From: Stenotrophomonas acidaminiphila
GTDB taxonomy: Bacteria; Pseudomonadota; Gammaproteobacteria; Xanthomonadales; Xanthomonadaceae
Length of the DNA stretch: 64,000 nt
NCBI GenBank assembly: GCA_002951995.1
Contig: CP019797.1
Coordinates: forward strand, 1,658,501 to 1,722,500
Direction: 5' to 3'
Positions 19,250 through 27,573 of this stretch are shown here, piece by piece; position 1 is the first letter of the stretch, and each line of letters begins with the position of its first letter. Position numbers and translations under genes: made by a program. The notes under the pieces were generated by a model. It ran no database searches, was not told the origin of the DNA, and saw only the letters and a list, made by a program, of their open reading frames with translations.

Positions 19250-22227
19250 GCGAATCCACGCCCGACGACTGGCGGCGCCGTGAGGCCCTGCTCGATCGCC
19301 TGCTGGACCTGCCGGAAGGCGCACGCGCCGCCTTCATTGCCGAAGTGGCGTGCGGCGATGCCGCGGATGCGGCGGCGCTGCGTCGCTGGCTGGCCGGCAT
19401 CGAACGGTCGGCCGATTATCTGGTGCCGAAATCCGCGTCCGACCCGATCGGCCACGAAGGCGAGGTCGCGGGCAACTGGCGGGCTCTGCGCCTGATCGGG
19501 CGCGGTGGCATGGGCGAGGTCTGGCTGGGTGAGCGCGCCGACGGGCTGTTCGACAGGAAGGTCGCCATCAAGTTCATCCGCGGCGACCGCCCGGCGCTGG
19601 CGCGCAACATCGAGTCCGAGCGGCGCGTGCTCGCCGGGCTGCAGCACCCGGGCATCGTGCGCCTGCTCGATGCCGGCACGCTCGCCGACGGCCATCCCTA
19701 CCTGGTCACCGAGCATATCGACGGCTGCACGCTCGATGCCTGGCTCGCCCATGCCCGGCCCGGTCTCGACGCACGCCTGGCGCTTTTCCGGCAGGTCGCC
19801 ACGGCCGTGGCCTATGCGCATGAGCGCCTGGTCGTCCACCGTGACATCAAGCCGGGCAATATCCTCGTCGACGCCGGGGCGAACGCGCACCTGCTCGATT
19901 TCGGCATCGCCCGGGTGCTGGCGGGCGACGCCGATCCGGACGCCGCGGCGACCCAGATAGCGCTGACGCCGGAATTCGCCGCGCCGGAGCTGATCGTCGA
20001 CAACAGCGCCAGCGTGCGTTCGGACGTCTACGCGCTTGGCGCGGTGCTGTACTTCCTGCTGTGCGGGCGCCCGCCACTGGCGCTGCAGGGGCTGGCGCTG
20101 GGCGCGATGGTCGCCCGGGTGCGCGACGAACCGCCCGGGCCCGCCACGGCGCGCGCGCCCGGGGAAGTGGTGCGCGGCGCATCGCAGCCGCTGCTGTCCG
20201 ACCTGGACGCCATCGTGGACAAGGCGCTGTCCAAGTCCCCGTCCGCGCGCTACGGCACGGTGGACGCACTGCTGGCCGACATCGCCGCGGCGTGCGAACG
20301 GCGCCCGGTCGCCGCGCGCGCGCCATCCGCGTTCGATCGCATGCGCCGCTACCTGCAGCGCCATCGCATCGGTGTCAGCGTGGCGGCGGCGCTGCTGCTC
20401 AGCCTGCTGGGCGGGATGGCCGGAACGCTGTGGCAGGCGCATGAGGCGCGACAGCAGCAGCAACGGGCCGAAGCGGAGGCGGCGCGCGCCACCGCGCAGG
20501 CGCTTACCGCCAATGCGGTGCGCGACTTCCTGATCAGCGTGTTCGAGTCGGCCAACCCCGAAGTCACGCTGGGCCGCACGCCGACCGCGCTGGACCTGGT
20601 CGACGCCGGCGTGCGCCAGGCCGGAAGCGGGCTTGCCGGGCAGCCGGCGATGCAGGCGCGGCTGTTCGAAGCACTGGGACGGACCTACATCGGCCTGGGC
20701 GAGTACGACAAGGCGAGAGCACTGCTGGAGAAGGCGCATGCCGGAGCGGCGGGACAACTGGGCACCCGCTCGGAGCCCGCCGTCGCGCTGGCGAGCGCGC
20801 TGGCCGTGGCGGCGGGCCATGGCGACGGTCCGTATGACGGCGTGATCGCCCTGCTGGAGGACATCGTCGCCGTCGACCCGGGCGCATCGCCGGGGGCGAT
20901 GCGGCAGTCCGCCATCGCCACCTACCAGTTGGCGGCGCTGCAGAAGCGGGTGGGGCGCCTGGACGCGTCCGAGGCCCATTTCCGCCGCGCGGTGGAGGTC
21001 CTGCGCGGGCTGGGCGCACCCGCCCAGGCCGATCTCGCCGAGGCGCTGCACCAGTACGCGGGCCTGGACGAAGCACGCGGCAGGCGCAACGAGGCGATCG
21101 CGCGCCTGCGCGAGGCGATCGCGCTGCGCGAGCGCGCCGGGACCGGGTCGGTGGCCGAGATCGATCTGCTGCGCGAGGAACTGGCCAACCTGCTGGGCAG
21201 CGCCGGCCACAACGACGAGGCGGTGGCGCTGCTGCGCGGGGTGGTGGCCTCCAGCCATGGCATCTACGGCCAGACGCACCCGCGTACGTTGCTGAGCTCC
21301 AGCTGGCTGGCGCGCGCCCTGGTGCGCGAATCGGCCTACGCCGAGGCGGATGCGATCCTCGTGCGGGTCCTGGCGCTTTCGCGCGCGCAGTTCGGCGAGG
21401 ATGCCGAGACCACGGCGGGCGCGCGGATCGCCCTGGCCGCGTCGAAATTCGCGCAGGGCGACATCGATGCGGCCATCGCCCACGGCGAACAGGTGCGCCG
21501 CTATGCCGCCGCGCACGATGGCGAGGACGGCTACCGCACCATCGTGACGACGCAGAACCTGGCGCGCCTGCGCCTGGCCAATGGGGAGTACGCCGCCGCC
21601 GGGCGGATCGCGGCCGACGTGCTGGCCGCCCTCGGGCGGATCGGCTCCGGGCAGACCGCCGACGCGCTGGAGCTGATGGGCAACGCGCACCTGTACCAAG
21701 GCGACGCGGCGCGCGCGCGTGCGCGGCACCGCCAGGCGCTGCATGTACTGCAGGACAACGGCGACGGCGCCGGCATCGATGCGCAGCTGCTTCGGATCGG
21801 GCTGGCCGAGGACGAACGCGACCTCGGCGATCTGGCTGCCGCGCGCGGCCACGCGCATGCGGCACTGGAAGGACTGGGGCGGCTGGACCCGGCAGCCACG
21901 GCCGACAGCGTGATCTTCGCGCGCTATCTGTTGGCGCAGTTCGACACCGCCGATGGCCGCTGCGATGTAGCCGGCGCCACGGCCATCCGCGCGCAGATCG
22001 CCGCGGCCGGCCGGCAGCCGCGGCTGCCGCCGCACGCGCGTTGGCGCGATGCGCACAGCAAGCTGGTGCTCGGCCTGTGCCTGCGCCAGCAGGGCAAGGC
22101 CACGGCCGACAGCGAGGCGCTGCTGGCCGGCAGCGCCCGGTGGCTGCGCCACTCGGCCATCGCCTCGCCGCACGCCCGGCGGCAGGCTGTGGCTGTCCTG
22201 CGCGCGCCAGCGCAGGGCGGCGCGTAG
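19246..22227 (+). CDS. membrane-anchored serine/threonine protein kinase with C-terminal TPR-like region
   Basis: A 993-residue protein. The kinase domain (about residues 80-340) has the glycine loop GRGGMGEVWLGE, the VAIKF lysine, HRDIKPGN (catalytic Asp200), LLDFGIARVL and a P+1/APE region (TPEFAAPEL), so it should be active. One transmembrane segment follows (about 375-395, VSVAAALLLSLLGGMAGTLW), then a coiled-coil-like Gln/Arg/Ala stretch and some 550 residues of Ala-rich helical repeats of TPR type (for example AREALGRTYIGLGEYDKAR). The repeats lie on the far side of the membrane and could sense a partner. It is coupled to the sigma factor gene and ends convergently, 34 bp from the unknown minus-strand operon. 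Confidence 0.9.
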   Translation: MSESTPDDWRRREALLDRLLDLPEGARAAFIAEVACGDAADAAALRRWLAGIERSADYLVPKSASDPIGHEGEVAGNWRALRLIGRGGMGEVWLGERADGLFDRKVAIKFIRGDRPALARNIESERRVLAGLQHPGIVRLLDAGTLADGHPYLVTEHIDGCTLDAWLAHARPGLDARLALFRQVATAVAYAHERLVVHRDIKPGNILVDAGANAHLLDFGIARVLAGDADPDAAATQIALTPEFAAPELIVDNSASVRSDVYALGAVLYFLLCGRPPLALQGLALGAMVARVRDEPPGPATARAPGEVVRGASQPLLSDLDAIVDKALSKSPSARYGTVDALLADIAAACERRPVAARAPSAFDRMRRYLQRHRIGVSVAAALLLSLLGGMAGTLWQAHEARQQQQRAEAEAARATAQALTANAVRDFLISVFESANPEVTLGRTPTALDLVDAGVRQAGSGLAGQPAMQARLFEALGRTYIGLGEYDKARALLEKAHAGAAGQLGTRSEPAVALASALAVAAGHGDGPYDGVIALLEDIVAVDPGASPGAMRQSAIATYQLAALQKRVGRLDASEAHFRRAVEVLRGLGAPAQADLAEALHQYAGLDEARGRRNEAIARLREAIALRERAGTGSVAEIDLLREELANLLGSAGHNDEAVALLRGVVASSHGIYGQTHPRTLLSSSWLARALVRESAYAEADAILVRVLALSRAQFGEDAETTAGARIALAASKFAQGDIDAAIAHGEQVRRYAAAHDGEDGYRTIVTTQNLARLRLANGEYAAAGRIAADVLAALGRIGSGQTADALELMGNAHLYQGDAARARARHRQALHVLQDNGDGAGIDAQLLRIGLAEDERDLGDLAAARGHAHAALEGLGRLDPAATADSVIFARYLLAQFDTADGRCDVAGATAIRAQIAAAGRQPRLPPHARWRDAHSKLVLGLCLRQQGKATADSEALLAGSARWLRHSAIASPHARRQAVAVLRAPAQGGA

Positions 22228-22261
22228 CAACACCACACGGCGCACCCGCGCGAGGCGGGCA

Positions 22262-22717
22262 TCAGGCCTGCGCTGGACGCCCCGGGATCGTGCCGGACGC
22301 GTAGGCGGCCCACAGCCCGGCCAGGAACGGGGTGTCTATCCCGAGCAGCGCGGCCTTGCCCAGCAGTTCGAAATCGTCGCTGACGCAACCGGCTACCTCG
22401 TGCTGGCAGGTGGCGCGGGAGGTCGCCAGGAAGGCCACTCTGCGCAGCACCCTTACCGCGCGCCTTCCCTCCGGTGCCATGCTGCGCGCCGACCAGGCGT
22501 GTTCGATCGTATGCCAGCTGGTGACCCACGCATCGTCGAAGGACGCCGACTCGCGGCTGTCCAGGATCGCGTCCAGATCGAGTCCCGCCAAACGGTCCGC
22601 GGCAAGCAGTTCCTGATCAAGGATCGAGCGCGTGCATGCCGCGATCCACCGCATCGCGGCGGGTTGCCGCGACCCGGGCCCTGGGTGCGGCGGCCAGTGA
22701 CGCCCGTCCTCAGCCAC
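22262..22717 (-). CDS. hypothetical protein, last gene of the unknown overlapping operon (gene D)
   Basis: A protein of 151 residues starting from GTG at 22717, overlapping the end of the preceding gene (GTGGCTGA). It is mainly alpha-helical by composition, with SILDQELLAADRLAGLDLDAILDSRESASFDDAW, then WHTIEHAW and a C-terminal hydrophobic LLGIDTPFLAGLWAAYA. No signal peptide and no motif that I recognise. The tight overlap says it is made together with gene C and probably works with it. Not assigned to any family; it may be a small accessory or immunity-type protein, but nothing shows this directly. Confidence 0.6.
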   Translation of the reverse strand: MAEDGRHWPPHPGPGSRQPAAMRWIAACTRSILDQELLAADRLAGLDLDAILDSRESASFDDAWVTSWHTIEHAWSARSMAPEGRRAVRVLRRVAFLATSRATCQHEVAGCVSDDFELLGKAALLGIDTPFLAGLWAAYASGTIPGRPAQA

Positions 22718-23560
22718 GCGCGGGTGCAGGACCGATCAGGACGTACTGCCGGCGTGATTCGAACCCCGCGCCGGGCCAATCGCGTACGTGGGCGCGCAAT
22801 GCCTCCACGCCCGCCGGCCAGTCCTCGCCGTTGACCCGGCGGTCGGCCATGGGGCCGCCGTCCACGTCGCGGGCGGCATGGAGCCGCACGCCGAACGTGC
22901 CGGTGCCATGTAGCTGCGGCGCGAATGTGTTCATGGCCGCGGTGAACAGGCAGCCGTCGCATGCCGGATGCGCCTGCGGACCATTCCCGCAGGTTCCGCT
23001 GGCCATGACGCGGGTGACGGCGCCGAGCCGCACGCGGCGTACGGCCACGCCGGGGTTCTGCGCCGTGCCGGGAAAGGTGATGTCCATCCAGGGGCAATGG
23101 CCCGGGCCGGGACCGGCCAGGTCGACGAACACGTTCCAGTCGGTGCGCGCCCATTGCGCGAAGCCGTCGCGCAGCGCATCGCCGGCCGAATCCTCGCTGC
23201 GGGCATGCTGATACTCGAAGCAGGGCCGGGACAGCAAGGCCGGATGGGCGATGTCCACCGTGGTGGTGAGCAGGGCATCCTCGCCATGCACGTGCTCCAC
23301 GAACCCGGGCCGCAGCCACAGTGCGTTGTCCGCCACGAGCCAGTCGCCCTGGCGCCGGGCGACGCAACCGGTGGCGGCGAGCGCATCGTGCAGCAGCTCG
23401 ACCAGATCGATGTCCTCCGACCACCGCTCGATCCCGGCCCGGCTTGCTGAGGGCGTTCGAAGTCGAAGCGTACCCGGGAGGCCAGGCCCGGATTGGCCGG
23501 ATGGCCGCGGGGCATGGCGCCAGCCGTGTCGGCGGCGCAGGGCGGGACAGGCCGCGTCAT
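22710..23560 (-). CDS. hypothetical protein, gene C of the unknown operon, apparent one-base frameshift
   Basis: From ATG 23560 (overlapping the previous stop, ATGA) the frame reads to about RFDFERPQQAG and then, after one base is restored in the GGGCCGGG run (plus strand 23433-23442), continues as IERWSEDIDLVELLHDALAATG through to the stop at 22710. The repaired product is 283 residues. Features include LVADNALWLRPGFVEHVHG, TTVDIAHPALLSRPCFEYQHA, WNVFVDLAGPGPGHCPWMD and four Cys in GTCGNGPQAHPACDGCLF that could bind metal. Without repair the downstream part could start only at an internal GTG (23336). No family assigned with confidence; the general layout recalls small DUF proteins found in immunity clusters. 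Confidence 0.55.
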
Positions 23561-24261
23561 GGCGTCGTTGGAGCGGTTGGAGGGACGTTGCCGGGATCGC
23601 CGCGTATCCAACGGAAGCAGCCGTCCATGTCGAACGAGGGCCGCATCGGGATCATCGCCTCCAGGTCGACGCCGAAGTATCGGTCCAGGCGATCGATATC
23701 GTCGATGACCCGGTCGCGGAAGTGCTGCCGGATCTGCTCGCGGGTATGGTTCGACCAGTCGTGGTTGCGGCCCGCTGACGGAAAGGCGAAGGCGTGGGCG
23801 ATCTCCCGCTGCGGTGCGGTCAGCCGTGCGTGGCCCATCAGCATGGCCGTGTGCGCGATGGCCCGCCTGCCCGCGACCAGCGCCGTGCCATTGACGCAGC
23901 AGAGCTCGCCGACATCGAGCGTTCCCGCGCAGCCGACGGCGACGGGCAACCGGGCGAACCGTTCGCAGTAGAGGTTCCTTGCGCTCACGTCGCCCTCGAC
24001 GCATCCATGGAAATAGAGCTCGTCGGCCACGATGTTCCCCAGTATCACCGGGTAGGCCCACATCGACCGGTCCCAGCCGACGCGCGGGAAGAAGTCGAGA
24101 TCGAGCAGCAGCTTCCTTGCCTTCCTGTCGCCCCGGTAGACGAAGAATTTCCTGTCGCGCAGCGTCCTGCTGCGGCCTGCGGCGAGCCTGAGCGGTGATC
24201 CCTCGCTCAGTTCATCCTCGAACTCGGCGAACCGGAGCAGGCGCGGTGCCGGCGCGCTCAT
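23557..24261 (-). CDS. hypothetical protein with polymer-forming (bactofilin-like) repeat character, gene B of the unknown operon
   Basis: A 234-residue cytosolic protein. The central part, roughly 70-130, shows a short repeating pattern of small and hydrophobic residues (NIVADELYFHGCVEGDVSARN, then LPVAVGCAGTLDVGELCCVNG), which looks like a right-handed beta-solenoid of the polymer-forming type. The N-terminus is charged (FAEFEDELSEGSPLRL) and the C-terminus helical (DRVIDDIDRLDRYFGVDLEAMIP). No catalytic motif is evident. It overlaps both neighbours by four bases (ATGA at 24258-24261 and 23557-23560). Beta-solenoid proteins of this look often occur in toxin-immunity neighbourhoods, which is only a hint. 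Confidence 0.6.
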   Translation of the reverse strand: MSAPAPRLLRFAEFEDELSEGSPLRLAAGRSRTLRDRKFFVYRGDRKARKLLLDLDFFPRVGWDRSMWAYPVILGNIVADELYFHGCVEGDVSARNLYCERFARLPVAVGCAGTLDVGELCCVNGTALVAGRRAIAHTAMLMGHARLTAPQREIAHAFAFPSAGRNHDWSNHTREQIRQHFRDRVIDDIDRLDRYFGVDLEAMIPMRPSFDMDGCFRWIRGDPGNVPPTAPTTP

Positions 24262-25217
24262 GGTTCACCCCGGCACAGGGCAAGGGAAAGCCGACCGGCG
24301 TCCTGGCGGCAGATCCAGAAGCGGGATTGACGGTGCTGCAGCAGCCGATAGGCGGACCTGCCACGCGGCATGGCCACCTCCTCCAGCGTCCCGTCGGAAA
24401 TCGAGAACAGCCGCTGGCGGCCCCTCCACTCGTCGCCGGCGAACATCGGGCTCAGCAGCAGGTACCCGGCGCACGCCATGAAGGCCGCGCGGACGCCGCG
24501 TTTTCTGCCGTCGCCCGTGTCGCCGCCGCGCATCAGGACGCGCTCGACCCGGCCGGCGCGGTCGATCCGCGCCAGCGCCCAGTAGTCCATGCCCCACTTC
24601 TCGGCGGCCACGCTCTGGCTGCCGGGGACGAAGGCGTACAGGCCGCCATCGGCCGCCGACGCCAGGTGCCCCACCCGTGGAGACAGGCCCTGCGCCGAGG
24701 CCGGGCAATCGGCGCTGGGCTGGAGGGAGGCCAGGCCGCGCCACTGCGCGCTTCGTTCGTCCACGCGCCATCGCAGTTCGGCGAAATGCCGCGCCTGTCC
24801 CAGGTAGGCCGGCGCCCGTTCCACGCAGACGAACGCAGGGGACCCGGCAGTGGCGGCAACCGAGGCCGCGTGCTTGCGCGCATGCGGCGGGTAGACCTGA
24901 TGCGGGTCGGCGATGCGCACGTGCAGGGCTTCGGCTTCCGGGTCGGCATGCAGGTGCAGGTCGTCGCGGCCGTCCAGCAGCGCCCAGGCCATGCCGCGGG
25001 TGAGCAGCACCGGCCTGTCTTCGCGGTCGTCGGGACGCACATGCGGCAATGGGCGCAGGTGTATCCGTGGCGAATCGGGATGCAGCTGCAGCAGGTTGTA
25101 GCCGCAGGTACGGCTTTCGACCAGGGCGATCAGCGTGCCATCGTCCAGCACCGCGGTATGCAGCACGGCGAAAGGAGCGGCGATGGCGGGCCACTCCCTG
25201 GCGAGGTGGAGCTTCAT
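24258..25217 (-). CDS. hypothetical protein, gene A of the unknown operon (possible beta-propeller)
   Basis: A 319-residue protein without signal peptide. The sequence alternates short beta-strands ending in aromatic or charged turns (AVLHTAVLDDGTLIALVES, LLQLHPDSPRIHLRPLPHV, LASAADGGLYAFVPGS, YWALARIDRAGRVERVLMRGG, RQRLFSISDGTLEEVAMPRG), as in WD- or kelch-like propellers, although no named repeat is clear. ATG 25217 (MKLHLAREWPAI) is preferred over an upstream in-frame start, which adds only a proline-rich leader. Its stop overlaps gene B. It may be the first gene of the tightly coupled set; an 82 bp gap separates it from the small membrane protein upstream. Confidence 0.6.
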   Translation of the reverse strand: MKLHLAREWPAIAAPFAVLHTAVLDDGTLIALVESRTCGYNLLQLHPDSPRIHLRPLPHVRPDDREDRPVLLTRGMAWALLDGRDDLHLHADPEAEALHVRIADPHQVYPPHARKHAASVAATAGSPAFVCVERAPAYLGQARHFAELRWRVDERSAQWRGLASLQPSADCPASAQGLSPRVGHLASAADGGLYAFVPGSQSVAAEKWGMDYWALARIDRAGRVERVLMRGGDTGDGRKRGVRAAFMACAGYLLLSPMFAGDEWRGRQRLFSISDGTLEEVAMPRGRSAYRLLQHRQSRFWICRQDAGRLSLALCRGEP

Positions 25218-25299
25218 GCGCGGCGGGGACGGGCAGGGCGGCGGCATCGGCCGCAGGCGGGAGGAGCCGGAACCGGCGCCATGGGCATCACCGCCGGCG

Positions 25300-25530
25300 T
25301 CACAGGGTGCGCAGCCGCTTGAAGCCCAGCCAGGCGATGCGGCCGAACAGCAGCGCGCCCGCCAGGCCGATGGGGTAGGTGAAAAGTCCGCTGCGGAACA
25401 AGGCGAAACTACTGCGGGGGTTCGGGCCGCTGAACAGGATGTACAGCGAGCCGGCGCACAGCAGTACGAGGAACAGGCTCGAAAGGAGGACGACAGGCTT
25501 CGACTGGCTGCCCTGCGAGGTATCGGTCAT
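25300..25530 (-). CDS. small membrane protein, 76 residues
   Basis: Two transmembrane helices (PVVLLSSLFLVLLCAGSLYILF and LFTYPIGLAGALLFGRIAWL) separated by a short loop, with a polar N-terminus and a basic C-terminus (KRLRTL). Nothing identifies a function. It is on the same strand as the unknown operon and 82 bp upstream of its first gene. Confidence 0.6.
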   Translation of the reverse strand: MTDTSQGSQSKPVVLLSSLFLVLLCAGSLYILFSGPNPRSSFALFRSGLFTYPIGLAGALLFGRIAWLGFKRLRTL

Positions 25531-25737
25531 GGTGACTCCAGTGGGTTCGGGATGGGGTGGGGCGCGCAGCGCGGTATGCTGCCGCGGGCGCGGGCAGGGG
25601 TGTCCAGTGGCGGATGCAGCTCGGCTGTCGGCAGCTTGCGTTCGCCGCCGGCGGTCGCGGTGGGGGCCTGCGCCGACGCAGGAGCCGCCGGGCGTTCCGG
25701 ACCGCTGGCGACAGGTGTCGTGCCGGACCGGGGCGCG

Positions 25738-26241
25738 TCATGGCGTTGCCGGCCGGACGGCCGCGGAGAGCGAACGCCAGGCACGGCGCAGCACGTACGC
25801 GTAGACCAGGTGTATGGCGCCACGGCAGCACAGGATCAGGACCACGCCGACGGCGAACGCCGCTGCTTCGTCCGGATCCATGGCCGCCATGCGCAGCTGC
25901 ATCGCATGGAGCACCAGCGCCATGCTGGCGCCGACGAACGCCAGCGCCACGCAGGCCAGCCAGCAGCCGGCGCGACGGCGCCGCAGCAGCAGGACGTCGC
26001 CGAGGATGCCGAAGGTCGCGGTACCGTACTGGATCAGGGTTTCGGCGATTGCGTGGGTGCGGTCGTAGTCGCCGATCTCGCCCCGCAGCAGGTTGGCGGT
26101 GCCGATGAGGGCGGCCAGGCCGACGACGACGCACAGCGCCAGGTCGATGCCCAGCCACCACCTGACGAAGCCGGGGTACGGCGCGACAGCAGGCAGGGAG
26201 CTGGCTGCGTGGTCCGGAGGCATGGGGAAGGATGCTGTCAT
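25738..26241 (-). CDS. hypothetical integral membrane protein
   Basis: A 167-residue protein with four predicted membrane segments: WWLGIDLALCVVVGLAALIG, a second around YGTATFGILGDVLLL, a third LACVALAFVGASMALVLHAM and a fourth around AFAVGVVLILCCRGAIHLVYAY. It contains a basic RRRR loop after the second segment. The start ATG 26241 was chosen because the sequence from there (TASFPMPPDHAAS) is a short polar leader before the first helix; the frame extends upstream over the next gene. No family is recognised. It lies 17 bp after the DUF2628-like gene, so the two are probably co-transcribed. Confidence 0.6.
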   Translation of the reverse strand: MTASFPMPPDHAASSLPAVAPYPGFVRWWLGIDLALCVVVGLAALIGTANLLRGEIGDYDRTHAIAETLIQYGTATFGILGDVLLLRRRRAGCWLACVALAFVGASMALVLHAMQLRMAAMDPDEAAAFAVGVVLILCCRGAIHLVYAYVLRRAWRSLSAAVRPATP

Positions 26242-26258
26242 GGTGAGCGCCCGGACGG

Positions 26259-26738
26259 TCAGAACGGACGCGACGGCAGCCAGCCCCTGTCGCCGTCGAC
26301 CATGAAGGCGTAGTAGTCGCGCGGCGCCATGTAGCAGAAGACCGCGCTGCCGAGGAAGTTGACCATGCTGGCGATGGCCTCGCCGCCGATCATGTACAGC
26401 ACGATGCTGAGCACGAGGATCGACGGGATGAGGATGGCCAGCAGCACCAGCCCTTTCTTCCACATGCCCTTGGCCAGGTAGTAGAAGAAGCCGAACACGA
26501 AGGCCAGCACCATGCTGGCCGCCGGCGGCTGGATGTCCTTCATCGCGGCCCGGCGTTTTTCCACGCTCCGCGGCAGCGCCTTGAAGGCGGGAAGCTGCAG
26601 CCCTCCCCACCTCTGGATGCCTGCGAAATAGCGCTTCCAGCGCTCGGATACTTGCAGTGTGTCGATGTCGACGGCGCTGGTGCTGGCGACGGCGACGGCG
26701 ATGGGGGCGGCGGGGGCGGCATAGGGATCGTGGTTCAC
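26259..26738 (-). CDS. DUF2628-like membrane protein
   Basis: A protein of about 159 residues from a GTG start at 26738. The N-terminal half is soluble (Ala-rich leader, then VSERWKRYFAGIQRWGG). The C-terminal half has the DUF2628-type arrangement LAFVFGFFYYLAKGMWKKGLVLLAI, where a membrane helix is followed by the conserved GMWKKG, then a second and a third helix (IPSILVLSIVLYMIGG, MVNFLGSAVFCYMAPRDYY). Such proteins have no known activity. An ATG 12 codons further upstream is an alternative start. The gene heads the minus-strand series and diverges from the small exported protein gene at 27015. Confidence 0.65.
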   Translation of the reverse strand: MNHDPYAAPAAPIAVAVASTSAVDIDTLQVSERWKRYFAGIQRWGGLQLPAFKALPRSVEKRRAAMKDIQPPAASMVLAFVFGFFYYLAKGMWKKGLVLLAILIPSILVLSIVLYMIGGEAIASMVNFLGSAVFCYMAPRDYYAFMVDGDRGWLPSRPF

Positions 26739-27014
26739 GCTGGACTCCGGTTCGGGGGAAAGGGGCGGATGCATCGCCCATACGGGAGCAATCACGGAAC
26801 CGGCGCCGTTTGCGTCATTTATTTCGCGCTGGCCGCCGGGGGGCTTCGCCGGGTTGGCTGGGGCCTGCGCGGGTCGGGAACGGGCGCACGGCCGCGCGGC
26901 GAACGGCGTCGGCTTTCCGTGTTCGGGCGGGTGTGGCTGCCGCCCGCGCTGCCTATACTTGGCCCGGCCCGCCCACACCGCAGTGGCGCGGCGCAACCAC
27001 CAGGGAGGAACGAC

Positions 27015-27500
27015 ATGCGCGCAGGCAGGATCAGGATCGTGACAGGGACAGCGCTGCTGCTGGCGGCCATGGCGGGGAGCGCGCTGGCGCAGCAGCCACC
27101 GCTGGAGGAGGAGCAGGTCAATCCTTCCGAGGTCGTGTTCGAGAACGGCCGCCCGTACGTGTACGCCGACGGCGCGATGCAGGCGCTGCGCACGCGCCGG
27201 CAGGACGGGGAGACCATTTACTACCGCATGGTCCGCTACGACCCGCAGGAAGGCTATGTGACCGGTGGCGACGGCGCGGCCGTGGCGAGCGCCGCCGCGC
27301 AGCCGTTCGCGGCGCCGCAGACGCCGATGCGCTACCACGGCGCCGGCCATCTGTACCGCCCGGATTTCTACAACAGCCCGTACAACCGCGATGCGCGCCA
27401 GCGCTACTCCGGCCCCGGTTACTTCGGCAGCTGCAGCCGCTACGACGGCTGCAAGGAAGTGCAGGTGGTGCCGCTGTGGCCCTACGGCCGTGGCAACTGA
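27015..27500 (+). CDS. hypothetical exported protein
   Basis: A 161-residue protein with a signal peptide (RIRIVTGTALLLAAMAGSALAQ) and a Tyr/Pro-rich mature region (RPDFYNSPYNRDARQRYSG, then PGYFGSCSRYDGCKEV), with one pair of Cys about six residues apart. No domain recognised. GGGAGGAA five to ten bases before ATG 27015 is a strong ribosome binding site, which supports it as a real gene. The 276 bp upstream to the divergent DUF2628-like gene should hold both promoters. Confidence 0.65.
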   Translation: MRAGRIRIVTGTALLLAAMAGSALAQQPPLEEEQVNPSEVVFENGRPYVYADGAMQALRTRRQDGETIYYRMVRYDPQEGYVTGGDGAAVASAAAQPFAAPQTPMRYHGAGHLYRPDFYNSPYNRDARQRYSGPGYFGSCSRYDGCKEVQVVPLWPYGRGN

Positions 27501-27520
27501 CGCCAATTGGCGCAGGCAAC

Positions 27521-27544
27521 AACGGCGGCCATCGGCCGCCGTTT
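27521..27544. terminator. intrinsic terminator between convergent genes
   Basis: AACGGCGGCC with GGCCGCCGTT around a 3-4 base loop, followed by TTCCGTTT on the plus strand and preceded by an A-containing stretch usable on the minus strand. Confidence 0.65.
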
Positions 27545-27573
27545 CCGTTTCCGTCCCGCGACGCGTGCGCGGC

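Noticed and set aside
19126..22245. Open frame of over 1000 codons antisense to the Ser/Thr kinase
   Set aside because: Same reason: Arg/Gln/Ala-rich shadow of a well-supported gene, no start signals.
22931..24061. Long minus-strand open frame crossing unknown genes B and C
   Set aside because: It merges pieces of two genes in the wrong frame. Only its stretch from ATG 23560 to the frameshift is coding.
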